NCBI RefSeq assembly: GCF_005047655.1
Contig: NZ_SUKF01000008.1
Coordinates: 124,001 to 188,000 of the forward strand
Direction of reading: 5' to 3'
Source: Sinimarinibacterium arenosum
GTDB taxonomy: Bacteria > Pseudomonadota > Gammaproteobacteria > Nevskiales > Nevskiaceae
DNA length: 64,000 nt
Below, piece by piece: positions 1 to 8,953 of the stretch; positions within the stretch are counted from its first letter, which is position 1, and each line of letters opens with the position of its first letter. The position numbers and the translations under genes are program-made. The notes beneath the pieces are model-generated. The model saw nothing but the letters and a program-made list of their open reading frames with translations, searched no databases and was not told the origin of the DNA.

Positions 1-321
1 GTGGTGGCGTTCGAGGCGCTGCTCAACGGCACGGCGATGTTCAATCACGCCAATCTGGCCTTGCCGTCATGGCTGGATCGCGGCCTGCGCTGGGTGGTGG
101 TCACGCCGGACGTGCATCGCGTGCATCACTCGGTGCACCGGGACGAGACCGACTCCAATTTCGGCTTCAATGTGCCGTGGTGGGATCGCCTGTTCGGCAC
201 GTACCGGGAGCAGCCGCGTGACGGCCATGCGGCGATGCAGATCGGCCTTGAACGTTTCCGTGAGCCGCAGCGGCAACGCTTGCGGGCGCTGCTGGAACAG
301 CCGCTGCGACCGGGCAGCTGA
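1..321 (+). CDS. Sterol desaturase / fatty acid hydroxylase family protein, C-terminal part
   Basis: The reading frame enters from the left edge, so only the last 106 residues are present. They carry the histidine-rich cluster of the membrane-bound di-iron hydroxylase superfamily (TPDVHRVHHSVHRDETDSNF) followed by the NFG-W-D-LFGTY-type tail typical of sterol desaturase-like proteins. Members use a non-haem di-iron centre to hydroxylate or desaturate lipids in the membrane; the substrate cannot be told from this fragment. The gene lies 66 bases before an ECF sigma factor gene in the same direction, so the two may be co-transcribed, though no promoter was identified in that gap. Confidence 0.85.
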   Translation: MVAFEALLNGTAMFNHANLALPSWLDRGLRWVVVTPDVHRVHHSVHRDETDSNFGFNVPWWDRLFGTYREQPRDGHAAMQIGLERFREPQRQRLRALLEQPLRPGS

Positions 322-387
322 GCTAGGGGGCGACACCCGCCCGATTCCCGCTACACTGGCATCCAGGCCAATAACTCAAAAAATTCC

Positions 388-948
388 ATGGTTGATGCCG
401 AACAGCTCGTGCGGCTGCTGCAGGCTACCGCGGGGGGAGACCAGAAAGCGTTTGCCGAGCTGTATACGGCGAGCAGCTCGCATCTGTTCGGGCTGTTGCT
501 GCGTATTCTGAAAAGACGTGACTGGGCCGAGGAGGCATTGCAGGACTGCTACGTCAAGATCTGGCAGAAAGCGGACACCTACGCACCCGACAAGGGCGCG
601 CCGCTGACCTGGATGATGACGGTCGCTCGATACCGCGCGCTGGACCTGTTGCGGGTCAAGCGTCCGGAAGTCGAAATGCCGGAAGACGAGGACGGTGTGG
701 AAATCGGTTTTGCCGACGAAAGCAGCGGCATCGATCCGGAGGCGCGGGCGGTGGAAGGTGAAGGTCTGGGGCGGCTGGAAGGCTGCCTCGAAGGTTTGCA
801 GGAAGAGCAGCGCAGGAGCGTATTGCTGGCGTACTACGAAGGCTATACCCACCAGGAACTGGCGTCGGTGCTGGATGCGCCGCTGGGAACGGTGAAAAGC
901 TGGGTGCGTCGGGGATTGCAGCGATTGCGGGAGTGTCTAGGCGAATGA
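388..948 (+). CDS. ECF RNA polymerase sigma factor (RpoE/SigK-like)
   Basis: The 186-residue product has the two-domain ECF layout. Region 2 lies around residues 20-90 (LYTASSSHLFGLLLRIL, then WAEEALQDCYVKIWQKA and TWMMTVARYRALDLLR). Region 4 lies around 130-182 and ends in a helix-turn-helix (YTHQELASVLDAPLGTVKSW). The stop overlaps the start of the downstream anti-sigma gene as ATGA, which is the usual translational coupling of such pairs. It should direct polymerase to a small regulon, probably including this operon; the inducing signal is not evident. Region 2-4 spacing and length are normal for the family. Confidence 0.93.
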   Translation: MVDAEQLVRLLQATAGGDQKAFAELYTASSSHLFGLLLRILKRRDWAEEALQDCYVKIWQKADTYAPDKGAPLTWMMTVARYRALDLLRVKRPEVEMPEDEDGVEIGFADESSGIDPEARAVEGEGLGRLEGCLEGLQEEQRRSVLLAYYEGYTHQELASVLDAPLGTVKSWVRRGLQRLRECLGE

Positions 949-1709
949 AGTATCAGGACGCGACAGTGAAACGGATGCTGGCAGCCGAGTATGTTCTCGG
1001 CACGCTGCATGGCCGTGCGCGCCGGCGCTTCGAACGTCTGGCCCGCGAGCGTGCCGATGTGCAGGCTGAAGTCCGTTATTGGGAAGACCGCCTCGCGCGG
1101 CTGCAGCACCGCTTCAAGCCGGTGACGCCGCGCGCCGTGGTCTGGGCGGCGATCGAACGCGAGATCGGCGTCGACAAGGTGGTGTCGCTGGACAGTCGGC
1201 GCGCCCCGGCGGCAGAAGCGTCGACCGCGCGCAGTCCGCGCTGGCTGCAGGCCTGGGCCGGCATGGCCACGGCCGCGTCGGTGGTGCTGTCGTTCGCCTT
1301 GTACCGCGAGGTCAATCGACCGCTGCCTCCGCCGCAGCTGGTGCGTGTCGAAGTGCCGGTGCCGCAGCCGCTGCCCTATGTGGCGATGCTGCATCCGCAG
1401 GGCGTCGACGCCGAGTGGCTGGTCACGGTGTCGCCCGAACGCAAGCTGATCCGCGTGTCGGCCAGCGGCAAGTATCCGATCAACCGCGCCAGCGAGTGCC
1501 TCGAGCTGTGGGTGCTGGGCGAGGACGGCAAGCCGCGCTCGCTGGGCGTACTGCCCAACGACGGCAGTTCCGATCTGCCAATGCCGCGTGGCGTGTCGAT
1601 GCCCAAGGACCCGACCCTGGCGGTGTCGAAGGAACCGATCGGCGGCTCCCCGACCGGATCCCCGACCGGGCCGGTGATTCTGGCGACGCCGGCGCAGCGC
1701 GTCAGCTGA
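945..1709 (+). CDS. Anti-sigma factor, RskA-like membrane protein
   Basis: The 254-residue protein starts at the ATG that overlaps the sigma factor stop; a GTG 12 bases upstream is also in frame. Residues 1-75 form a zinc-less anti-sigma domain of the RskA/SigK-inhibitor type (MLAAEYVLGTLHGRARRRFE). A single membrane span is visible at about 100-118 (WAGMATAASVVLSFAL). The C-terminal half is the periplasmic RskA domain (ECLELWVLGEDGKPRSLGVL). The far C-terminus carries a short Gly-Ser-Pro-Thr repeat. It is expected to hold the sigma factor at the membrane until a periplasmic signal releases it. Confidence 0.9.
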   Translation: MKYQDATVKRMLAAEYVLGTLHGRARRRFERLARERADVQAEVRYWEDRLARLQHRFKPVTPRAVVWAAIEREIGVDKVVSLDSRRAPAAEASTARSPRWLQAWAGMATAASVVLSFALYREVNRPLPPPQLVRVEVPVPQPLPYVAMLHPQGVDAEWLVTVSPERKLIRVSASGKYPINRASECLELWVLGEDGKPRSLGVLPNDGSSDLPMPRGVSMPKDPTLAVSKEPIGGSPTGSPTGPVILATPAQRVS

Positions 1710-1731
1710 GTCCGGAGTGCCGGCGCACGCT

Positions 1732-2544
1732 TCAGCGTGCGTCGTTCAGCGACCAGTTGTACTCGTCGTTCTCGATCTTCTCGATGCCGCCCAGCTTCAT
1801 GCGCAGGCCTTCGTTGGCGTAACGGCGCAGATGTTCGATGACGCCGGCATCGGTTCCGCCGAAATCGTCCTTGAACCACACGTAGATGCTGGAGACGATC
1901 AGATCGCAATCGTCGAAATGGGCGCCGCGGTGGTGATTGACGTAGGCCTTGGCCGCTGCGTCGAGCAGACGCTCCATGTTGTCGGCTGTGAACGCTTCGG
2001 CCTGCAGATTGGGACAGCCGAGCGAGGCGCAATTGACCGCGTAATGCGTGCGCGGATCGCGCCAGATCGGCCGCAGGATGCGGTGTTCGATATCGTCCAG
2101 CGAGACGGCCCGGCCTTCGATCTTCAGCAGCTTGGCGCCCCAGGGTCCGCGCGTGAACAGACCCGGTGAGATGCCGATTTTCAAAATACTGTCGACCGGA
2201 TAATGCGTGAGGACCGTATTGATCGTGGTTGCGTTGTAGAGGTTGATCCAGTACGTCCGCTGCTGCGCGCGCGACAGCTTGGTCACCGTGATGCGCTGCA
2301 GGCCGTCGAGGTAGTTTTGCAGCTTTGCGCGATCGTCCGCGGTCACCGCGCCGTAGGCGACACGGTTGATGCCGTCGACCGAAGGCTTCACATAGGTTTT
2401 CAGCAGCGCATCCCAGGCCGCGTGATCAACAACCTGGGTTGCGCTTTCGTTGTGCGCGTTCCAGTACGGCCACAGCTCGGCCTTGGGTGCGGCCAAGGCC
2501 AGTCCGGGCAGGCACAGCAGCAGGGTGATCCACAGTTTGCGCAT
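1732..2544 (-). CDS. DUF547 domain secreted protein
   Basis: Start chosen at the ATG that gives a clean signal peptide (MRKLWITLLLCLPGLALAAP); the longer open frame upstream has no hydrophobic start. The mature part matches the DUF547 family: QQRTYWINLYNATTINTVL, the GPWGAKLLKIEGRAVSLDDIEH segment, and the conserved HYAVNCASLGCPNLQ block. The function of the family is unknown; it is secreted or periplasmic in bacteria, and its conserved Cys, His and acidic residues suggest an enzyme. The gene converges on the anti-sigma gene with only 22 bases between them and is not obviously in an operon with the hydrolase gene upstream, 43 bases away on the same strand. Confidence 0.88.
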   Translation of the reverse strand: MRKLWITLLLCLPGLALAAPKAELWPYWNAHNESATQVVDHAAWDALLKTYVKPSVDGINRVAYGAVTADDRAKLQNYLDGLQRITVTKLSRAQQRTYWINLYNATTINTVLTHYPVDSILKIGISPGLFTRGPWGAKLLKIEGRAVSLDDIEHRILRPIWRDPRTHYAVNCASLGCPNLQAEAFTADNMERLLDAAAKAYVNHHRGAHFDDCDLIVSSIYVWFKDDFGGTDAGVIEHLRRYANEGLRMKLGGIEKIENDEYNWSLNDAR

Positions 2545-2587
2545 CAGAGTCTCCGACGCGCCGACGTCATCAAAACGCAGGCGCGCC

Positions 2588-3538
2588 TCAGGCGGGTTGC
2601 GGTGCAGCGCTTGGCGGTAACTGTGCTTCAAGCCAAGCGCACAGATCGGCACTGACTTCATCGCGACAGAGGTCGTTCAGCAGCTCGTGACGGCCCTGTG
2701 CGTAGAGCTTCAGCGTCACGTCGCTCAGACCGGCTTCGCGGTAGTTTCGTTCCAGGCTGCGCGCGCCCTGCGCGCCGCGGCAGGCCGGATCGTCGGTGCC
2801 GTTGATGGCAAGAATCGGCAGCGTCTTCGGGATGCGCGCCAGCCGTTGCGGATCGCGCAGGTGTCCGGCTGCGGACAGCAGATCGATCCACATCGCCACT
2901 GAACAACGGAAGCCGCACAGTGGATCGCTGATGTAACGATCCACTTCTTCGGTGTCGCGGGACAGCCAGTCGAAGCCGGTTCGGTTCGGTTTGAATTCGC
3001 GATTGAAGCTCTTGAAGCTCAGTGCTTCGGCCAGTGCGCTGCGATGCGCGCGTCCGGCCCACAGCGCTTCGAGTCGAAGCAGTCCCAGACCCACCGCGCG
3101 CAGGGGTCCGAGATCGGCACAGCCGGCCGAGAAGATGACACCGGCCAGTCCGTGGCCGTGCTCGACCACGTAGTCCTGCAACAGAAACGAGCCGCGACTG
3201 TGTCCGAGCATGAACAATGGCCGTCCGGGGTGTTCTTTTTCGATATGACCGCGTACGCCGTTGATGGCGGATAGCGTGATCGGCCAGCCATCCCACTCCG
3301 CGATATGGCCGAGTGTGTCGTCACGGTCGATGCTGCGCCCGTGGCCGGGAAGGTCCTGTGCATAGACGGCAAAGCCGGCTTCCGCCAGCTGTGCGCCGAT
3401 ACGCGCATAGCGGCCGGCATGTTCGGCCATGCCATGAATGATCTGCACGCAGCCCCGTGGTTCGGCGTCGGGCAGCCACGCATTGACGTGCGCGCGTTGG
3501 CCGCGGCCCCAGCCATGCTGGAATTGAATGCTGCGCAT
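2588..3538 (-). CDS. Alpha/beta hydrolase, monoacylglycerol lipase-like
   Basis: The 316-residue product belongs to the serine aminopeptidase S33 / Hydrolase_4 group. The oxyanion region is IIHGMAEHAGRYARIGAQLA, typical of monoacylglycerol lipases and lysophospholipase L2. The nucleophile elbow is GHSRG, followed by the acid motif INGTDDPACRG and the catalytic histidine in GRHELLND. There is no signal peptide, so it acts in the cytoplasm. The likely substrate is a glyceride or lysophospholipid. It is divergent from glycerol kinase, with 105 bases between their starts, which fits a joint role in glycerolipid breakdown, although that is inference. Confidence 0.88.
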   Translation of the reverse strand: MRSIQFQHGWGRGQRAHVNAWLPDAEPRGCVQIIHGMAEHAGRYARIGAQLAEAGFAVYAQDLPGHGRSIDRDDTLGHIAEWDGWPITLSAINGVRGHIEKEHPGRPLFMLGHSRGSFLLQDYVVEHGHGLAGVIFSAGCADLGPLRAVGLGLLRLEALWAGRAHRSALAEALSFKSFNREFKPNRTGFDWLSRDTEEVDRYISDPLCGFRCSVAMWIDLLSAAGHLRDPQRLARIPKTLPILAINGTDDPACRGAQGARSLERNYREAGLSDVTLKLYAQGRHELLNDLCRDEVSADLCAWLEAQLPPSAAPQPA

Positions 3539-3643
3539 GTGTAACGTCCCCTGAGTATCGATGCAGACTTTAGATATTTGTACGTGCCGTCGCTGTTCGA
3601 TGCCGCGACGGCCAAAGTGTGTCACATCAGGAGGAATCGGCTT

Positions 3644-5125
3644 ATGACAATGCTGCTGGCGATTGACCAGGGCACCACCAGCACGCGCGCGATCGTGTTC
3701 GATCGCCACGGCAACAAGCATGCGGTGGCGCAGCGCGAACTGCCGCAGCATTTTCCGCAGCCCGGCTGGGTCGAGCACGACGCCGAGCAGATCTGGCAGG
3801 ACACGGTCGCCTGTGTTCGCGATGCGCTGACCAGCGCCGGACTCGCGGCCGACGGCGTGGCCGCGATCGGCATCACCAATCAGCGCGAGACCACGGTGGT
3901 ATGGGACCGCGCCACCGGCACGCCGATTCACCGGGCGATTGTGTGGCAGGACCGCCGCACCAGCGCGTTCTGCCAGCAGCATCAGGACCGTGGGACCTGG
4001 CTCAACGAAAAGACCGGCCTGCTGCTGGACCCGTATTTCTCCGCGACCAAGATCGCATGGATACTCGATGCGGTGCCGGGCGCGCGCGAACGCGCGGAAA
4101 AAGGCGAGCTGGCATTCGGCACCATCGACAGCTGGCTGCTGTGGAAGCTGACCGGCGGCACCGTGCACGCCACCGATGCGACCAATGCCTGCCGCACCGC
4201 GCTGTTCAATCTGCACACGCAGGACTGGGATGACGAACTGCTGGCGTTCTTCCAGGTCCCGCGCGCGTTGATGCCCCAGATCCGCGATTCAGCCAGCGAC
4301 TTCGGCCGGACCGATCCTGCCCTGTTCGGCGCGCCGATCCAGATCGGCGGCATCGCCGGCGACCAGCAGGCCGCGACGGTCGGCCAGGCCTGCTTCTCGC
4401 CGGGCATGATCAAGTCCACCTACGGCACCGGCTGCTTCATGGTGCTGAACACCGGCGACGAGATCCGGCTGTCGAAGAATCGCCTGCTGACGACGGTGGC
4501 GTACCGGCTCGGAGGCAAGCCGACCTTCGCGCTCGAAGGCAGCATCTTCGTCGCTGGCGCCGCGGTGCAATGGCTGCGCGACGCGGTGCATCTGATCAAG
4601 GCCGCCGGTGACACCGAGGGTCTGGCCAAGTCGATCGACGACACCCAGGGCGTGTATCTGGTGCCGGCGTTCACCGGCCTCGGCGCGCCGTACTGGGACC
4701 CGGAAGCGCGTGGCGCGATCTTTGGTCTGACCCGCGATACCGGCATCGCGCACATCGTGCGCGCGGCGCTGGAGTCGGTCTGCTATCAGACCCGCGATCT
4801 GCTGATGGCGATGAACAATGACGCGGTGGCGCCGACCGAGCTGCGCGTCGACGGCGGCATGGTCGTCAACGACTGGCTGACGCAGGCGATGGCCGACATC
4901 CTGCAGATTCCGGTGGTGCGGCCGCAGACTGTCGAGACCACCGCGCTGGGTGCGGCCTTCCTCGCCGGCCTGCAGGCCGGGGTATATCAGTCGCTCGATG
5001 AGATTTCGGCGCTGTGGCAGGAGGAGCGCCAGTTCGCGCCGGCAATGCCGGCGCAGCGGGCCGACACGCTGTACGCGGGCTGGCAGGACGCGGTCGCGCG
5101 GGTGCGCAGCGCCAACGCGACCTAG
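3644..5125 (+). CDS. glpK: Glycerol kinase
   Basis: Phosphorylates glycerol with ATP to give sn-glycerol 3-phosphate in the cytoplasm. The 493-residue protein starts [20 protein letters not shown], the FGGY N-terminal signature. It then shows [14 protein letters not shown], the substrate loop [24 protein letters not shown], and the second FGGY domain with [15 protein letters not shown] and [12 protein letters not shown]. The start is fixed by an exact AGGAGG ribosome binding site at 3629-3634, nine bases before the ATG; a longer open frame upstream lacks support. No glpF, glpD or glpR lies nearby, so the gene is outside a glp operon. Confidence 0.97.
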   Translation: MTMLLAIDQGTTSTRAIVFDRHGNKHAVAQRELPQHFPQPGWVEHDAEQIWQDTVACVRDALTSAGLAADGVAAIGITNQRETTVVWDRATGTPIHRAIVWQDRRTSAFCQQHQDRGTWLNEKTGLLLDPYFSATKIAWILDAVPGARERAEKGELAFGTIDSWLLWKLTGGTVHATDATNACRTALFNLHTQDWDDELLAFFQVPRALMPQIRDSASDFGRTDPALFGAPIQIGGIAGDQQAATVGQACFSPGMIKSTYGTGCFMVLNTGDEIRLSKNRLLTTVAYRLGGKPTFALEGSIFVAGAAVQWLRDAVHLIKAAGDTEGLAKSIDDTQGVYLVPAFTGLGAPYWDPEARGAIFGLTRDTGIAHIVRAALESVCYQTRDLLMAMNNDAVAPTELRVDGGMVVNDWLTQAMADILQIPVVRPQTVETTALGAAFLAGLQAGVYQSLDEISALWQEERQFAPAMPAQRADTLYAGWQDAVARVRSANAT

Positions 5126-5190
5126 GATCTGATCAAGCGCAACATCCGGGTCCGCTCGGACGCCAGGGCGATCTTGCGACCCGGCAGCAC

Positions 5191-6003
5191 TCAGCCGTTG
5201 AGTTGATAGACCCGCTGCGCGTTGCCGTGCAGAAACGCGGCGCGCGTGTCGGCATCGAGGCCCAGCGTATCCAGATCCTTCAGCGCGTGCGCCGGCATGA
5301 TCATCGGGTAGTTGCTGCCGAACAGCACCTTGTCGCGGCCATGGCTGCGCATGAACTCGACCAGCGCCGGCGGGTAGCGCTTGCAGGTGTAGGCCGAGGT
5401 GTCGATGTAGACGTTCTCGTGCTTGGTCGCGATGGCGATCGCCTCGTCGGTCCACGGATAGCCGATATGGCCGCCGACGAGGGTCAGTTCGGGGAAATCC
5501 AGCGCGACCTGATCGAGGTAGATCGGCCGGCCGACTTCGGACGGCATCAGCGGGCCGGTGTGACCGATCTGCGTGCAGAACGGCACGTTCATTTCGCAGC
5601 ACGCGGTGTAGACCGGGTAATAGCGGCGGTCGGTCGGCGGTGCTTCCCACAGCCACGGCAGCAGTCGGATCGCCTTGAAGCCGAGCTGCTCGACGCAGCG
5701 CCGCACTTCGCGCACCGCCTGCATTGGCCTGGACAGATCCACCGAGCCGACGCCGATCAGGCGATCCGGTGCTTCGGCCACGAAGCCGGCGACTTCGTCG
5801 TTGGAGATCATCACGTTGCGCGGGGCGTACCACGCGCAGATCAGACTGCGGTCGATCCCGGCCAGGTCCATCATCGCGACGGTCATCGCCACCGGCGGTG
5901 CGACGCTCAGCGGCGGCGTCTTGGTCCAGCGCCGCAGCGAGTCGAAGATCGGGTCCTGCATCTGCCGCAGCGTCGGATGTTGCGCCCAGGCATCGATGAT
6001 CAT
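5191..6003 (-). CDS. Amidohydrolase family (Amidohydrolase_2) protein
   Basis: The 270-residue TIM-barrel protein begins MIIDAWAQHPTLRQ at an ATG chosen because upstream codons show no similarity. Family signatures include FKAIRLLPWLWEAPPTDRRY, CTQIGHTGPL, LTLVGGHIGYPWTDEAI and VLFGSNYPMIMP. Related proteins (ACMSD and gamma-resorcylate decarboxylase group) are zinc-dependent hydrolases or decarboxylases. Two usual metal ligands look altered: the first motif is D-A-W-A-Q-H rather than H-x-H, and the late Asp of FGSD is Asn, so activity is uncertain. The cupin gene lies 13 bases upstream on the same strand, so the two probably form an operon. Confidence 0.85.
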   Translation of the reverse strand: MIIDAWAQHPTLRQMQDPIFDSLRRWTKTPPLSVAPPVAMTVAMMDLAGIDRSLICAWYAPRNVMISNDEVAGFVAEAPDRLIGVGSVDLSRPMQAVREVRRCVEQLGFKAIRLLPWLWEAPPTDRRYYPVYTACCEMNVPFCTQIGHTGPLMPSEVGRPIYLDQVALDFPELTLVGGHIGYPWTDEAIAIATKHENVYIDTSAYTCKRYPPALVEFMRSHGRDKVLFGSNYPMIMPAHALKDLDTLGLDADTRAAFLHGNAQRVYQLNG

Positions 6004-6016
6004 CGGCGGCTCCGTT

Positions 6017-6475
6017 TCAGGGTTCGACGAACTGCATGCCGGTCGGACCGGTGCCGGATTCCTGCACGACGGCGCCGTCTCGACCGCCCTCACTGAAATG
6101 GGGCGTCCCTGCCGGGATCACCAGGACGACGCCGGGGCCGTAATCCTGCAGCGCGGTGGAGTCGAAGGTCGAGCCGGCGCCGAAGCGGTAGATGCCTTCG
6201 AGCACGGTGACGATACGGGTGTCGGGATGCGTGTGCGGTGGCGTGCGTGCGCCAGGATCGAAGCGTGCACGCAGCAGATACGGCCCCTGTGTCGGGTCGC
6301 CATGAACCCGCGCCAGCCCGGTGCCCGGCAGTCGCGGGTCTTCGCGATAGTCGAGGGCGTCCGGCGTGATCGTCAGCACGGAGTCCGCGGCCGGTGCTGC
6401 GGTGACGGGCGCCACCAGTCCCAGCAGCAGCGATGCCAGCAGAGTGCACAGCTGATTCGAAGTCTGTCTTTGCAT
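6017..6475 (-). CDS. Secreted cupin domain protein
   Basis: The 152-residue product has a signal peptide (SLLLGLVAPVTAAPAA) and one cupin fold. The metal-binding motif is PPHTHPDTRIVTVLEG with the partner histidine in VIPAGTPHFSEGG. Cupins of this size are periplasmic metal-binding proteins or small enzymes; the ligand is not evident. It is the first gene of a two-gene unit with the amidohydrolase (13 bases apart). The pair lies just downstream of the pigment cluster's minus arm, whose last gene ends 51 bases before this start, so read-through from that arm is possible. Confidence 0.85.
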   Translation of the reverse strand: MQRQTSNQLCTLLASLLLGLVAPVTAAPAADSVLTITPDALDYREDPRLPGTGLARVHGDPTQGPYLLRARFDPGARTPPHTHPDTRIVTVLEGIYRFGAGSTFDSTALQDYGPGVVLVIPAGTPHFSEGGRDGAVVQESGTGPTGMQFVEP

Positions 6476-6525
6476 CGACGCTCCTTCACGGCGTGTCCGG
6501 CGTGATGCCGGATTCCGCCGCTGTT

Positions 6526-7752
6526 TTAGGGCATGCGGCGGAAGATCAGCGCGGTATTGATGCCGCCAAAGGCGAAGTTGTTGTTGACCACATACTCGGT
6601 TTCGAGCGGGCGGATCGTGTCAGTGACGAAATCCAGTTCGCCGCAGCGCGGATCGAGGTTGTGCAGGTTCAGCGTCGGCGCGAACCAGCCGCGGTTCATC
6701 ATCTCGATCGCCCACCAGCTTTCGATCGCGCCACAGGCGCCGAGCGTGTGGCCAAGATGACCCTTCCACGACGCTGCCGGGATGGCGCGATTGAAATAGC
6801 GCCGCGTCATGTTGGATTCGGCGATGTCGCCCTGCTCGGTCGCAGTGCCGTGACAGGAAACAAAGCCGATCGCGTCCGGTGACAGGCCGGCATCGGCAAA
6901 CGCACGGTCCATTGCGCCGCCCATCGTTTCCTGGTTCGGATGCGTGGCGTGATCGCCGTCGGAATTGCAGCCGTAGCCGACGATCTCGGCGTAGATCCTG
7001 GCGCCGCGCGCCTTGGCGTGTTCGTACTCTTCCAGTACCAGTGAACCCGCACCCTCGCCGATCACCAGGCCGTCGCGATCGCGATCGAACGGCGCCGGTG
7101 TGGTTTTCGGGGCGTCGTTCTTCACGCTGGCGGCGAACAGGGCGTCGAACACCGCGGCCTCGGACGGGCACAGTTCCTCGGCGCCACCGGCCAGCATCAT
7201 CGGCTGCATGCCGTACTTGATCGCCTCGTAGGCGTAGCCGATGCCCTGGCTGCCGGAAGTGCAGGCCGAACAGGTGGGGATCACGCGTCCCTTCAGGCCG
7301 AAGAACAGGCCGACGTTGACGGCGGTGGTGTGGCTCATCATGCGCAGATAGGTCGTCGCATTGAACTTGCCGTGCTTGCCGGTCATCAGCAGGCTGCCGA
7401 ATTCGCAGATCGCGTCGGTGCTGCCGGTGCAGGAGCCGTAGGACACCCCCATGGCGCCGCTGCTGATTTCCGGATCGTCGAGCAGGCCGGCCTGTTCCAG
7501 CGCCAGCTCGGATGCGCGCACCGAAAGTAGCGACACGCGGCCCATCGTGCGGGTCTTGCGCCGGGTGTAATGCGCTGGCAGCGTGAAATCTTTGACCGGG
7601 CCGCCGAGGCGCGTGTTGACCTCTTCGAATCGATCCCAGTCGGGCATGCGTTCGATGCCGCTGACATTGGCACGCAGATTGGCTTCGACCGTTGCCCAGT
7701 CCGATCCGAGCGCGGTAATGCCGGCCATGCCGGTGACAACGACTCGCTTCAA
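6526..7752 (-). CDS. Beta-ketoacyl-ACP synthase II (FabF-type; ApeO-like)
   Basis: Condenses malonyl-ACP onto the growing acyl chain; here most likely the elongating ketosynthase of the polyene pigment. The 408-residue protein contains the full Cys-His-His triad: nucleophile in PTCSACTSGSQG, then FVSCHGTATEQGD and KGHLGHTLGACGAIE, plus the C-terminal NNNFAFGGINTALIF. No ATG is available; the start is a TTG whose bases overlap the stop of the ketoreductase gene (TTTTGA), so translation is coupled. This is the last gene of the cluster's minus arm. Assignment to the ApeO group is by context and family; it could also be called simply FabF-like. Confidence 0.9.
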   Translation of the reverse strand: MKRVVVTGMAGITALGSDWATVEANLRANVSGIERMPDWDRFEEVNTRLGGPVKDFTLPAHYTRRKTRTMGRVSLLSVRASELALEQAGLLDDPEISSGAMGVSYGSCTGSTDAICEFGSLLMTGKHGKFNATTYLRMMSHTTAVNVGLFFGLKGRVIPTCSACTSGSQGIGYAYEAIKYGMQPMMLAGGAEELCPSEAAVFDALFAASVKNDAPKTTPAPFDRDRDGLVIGEGAGSLVLEEYEHAKARGARIYAEIVGYGCNSDGDHATHPNQETMGGAMDRAFADAGLSPDAIGFVSCHGTATEQGDIAESNMTRRYFNRAIPAASWKGHLGHTLGACGAIESWWAIEMMNRGWFAPTLNLHNLDPRCGELDFVTDTIRPLETEYVVNNNFAFGGINTALIFRRMP

Positions 7753-8465
7753 AACATCCCCCCGTTGACCGAAATCACCTGGCGCGTGACGTAGGCGGCG
7801 GCCGGCGACATCAGGAATGTCACTACCGCAGCAACCTCTTCGGGTTCCCCAACCCGACCCGCCGGCACCAGCTTCAAAGCCTGTTCGAGCGGCACCTCGT
7901 CGATCATGTCGGTCCGGATCAAGCCGGGGGCGACGCAATTGACGGTGATCCGCCGGCTGGCCAGTTCCACTGCCAGCGCCTTGGTCGCGCCAATGATACC
8001 TGCCTTGGCCGCCGAGTAATTGACCTGCCCGCGGTTGCCCATCAGGCCGGAAACCGAGGCAATGGTGACGATGCGGCCGGGCTGGCGCGTGCGGATCATC
8101 GGCATCGACAGCGGCTGCAGCACGTTGTAGAAACCGTCGAGATTGGTCCGCAGCACGCTGTCCCAATCCTCGCCGGACAGCGCCGGAAACGCTCCGTCGC
8201 GAGCGATCCCGGCGTTGCAGACCACGCCGTAATAGGCGCCGTGCTGCTCGATATCTGCGCCCAGGACCTCGGCGCACTGCGCGCGGTCGCTGACGTCGAA
8301 GCGCAGCACGCGTGCGCTGCGGCCGGCCGCTTCAACCCGGGCCAGCGTCTGATCGGCGTCGCGTCGGCAATGCACCACCAGATCGTAGCCGGCCTCCGCC
8401 AGGGCCACGGCGATCGCCTGGCCGATGCCGCGGTTGGCGCCGGTCACCAGCACGGTCTGTGTCAT
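7749..8465 (-). CDS. 3-oxoacyl-ACP reductase (FabG-type; ApeQ-like)
   Basis: NADPH-dependent reduction of the beta-keto group to a hydroxyl during chain extension. The 238-residue short-chain dehydrogenase shows the cofactor loop TGANRGIGQAI, the CNAG motif (VVCNAGIARDG), the catalytic Ser-Tyr-Lys (IASVSG followed by YSAAKAG), and the C-terminal VNGGMF. The start overlaps the preceding dehydratase's stop by ATGA, and its own stop overlaps the ketosynthase TTG start. Such tight overlaps run through this whole arm. In aryl polyene clusters this role is filled by ApeQ; the assignment here rests on that context. Confidence 0.93.
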   Translation of the reverse strand: MTQTVLVTGANRGIGQAIAVALAEAGYDLVVHCRRDADQTLARVEAAGRSARVLRFDVSDRAQCAEVLGADIEQHGAYYGVVCNAGIARDGAFPALSGEDWDSVLRTNLDGFYNVLQPLSMPMIRTRQPGRIVTIASVSGLMGNRGQVNYSAAKAGIIGATKALAVELASRRITVNCVAPGLIRTDMIDEVPLEQALKLVPAGRVGEPEEVAAVVTFLMSPAAAYVTRQVISVNGGMF

Positions 8466-8953
8466 GCGCGCCGCTCCTGTGGCGTCGGACTTGCGTACAG
8501 CTGGTCGAGAAAACTCTGCATGTCGTCTGGTTGAAAGGCCTTGATGTCGGCGGTGGCGTAGACGGTCGCGCCGTCGTCGATGGTGCAGCGATAAACGCCA
8601 ACGCCGCTGGCGTCGGTGACCAAAAGCTCGGCGACGACGTTCAGCCGGGTTCCCGGCGCAAAGTACGCCGCTTCGCAGTCGTAACTGCGGGTGCCCAGCA
8701 GCAGCCCCGGAACGATGTCGAGCCCGCGCTGCAGCCGCAGCCAGCCCGCGTGGACGCCAATCGTTTGTGCCATGTATTCGACGCCAACCCAGCCGGGAAC
8801 GCCGGCGTCTGCCTCATAGAACGGGATTCCGGGCCGGATCTCGACAAGGCAGCGTGCGGTTTCCGCATCGCAGGCACTCAGGTGATCCAGCAGCATGAAG
8901 CCGGGACCATGGGCCAGCAGATCGGCAGGACGCAGTTTCGACGGATCGGACAT
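8462..8953 (-). CDS. Hotdog-fold 3-hydroxyacyl-ACP dehydratase (ApeP-like, COG4706)
   Basis: The 163-residue protein has the hotdog signature used by the ApeP type of dehydratase: a glycine and histidine region near residue 15 (LLAHGPGFMLLDHLSACD), the central helix VEYMAQTIGVHAGWLRL, and the strand LLLGTRSYDCEAAYFAPG. It should remove water from beta-hydroxyacyl-ACP to give the trans-2-enoyl intermediate, without later reduction, which is how conjugated polyenes arise. The start ATG shares one base with the stop of the upstream lipoprotein gene. A second, shorter member of the same family is encoded at the end of the plus arm. Confidence 0.85.
   Translation of the reverse strand: MSDPSKLRPADLLAHGPGFMLLDHLSACDAETARCLVEIRPGIPFYEADAGVPGWVGVEYMAQTIGVHAGWLRLQRGLDIVPGLLLGTRSYDCEAAYFAPGTRLNVVAELLVTDASGVGVYRCTIDDGATVYATADIKAFQPDDMQSFLDQLYASPTPQERRA

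Noticed and set aside
2588-4216. A 542-codon minus-strand frame covering the hydrolase and glpK.
   Set aside because: Only the part from 3538 downward is hydrolase-like; the rest is the antisense of glpK.
6526-8277. A 583-codon frame joining the ketosynthase with antisense/out-of-frame fabG sequence.
   Set aside because: The upstream part is a shadow; the TTG start at 7752 gives a normal FabF and overlaps the fabG stop.
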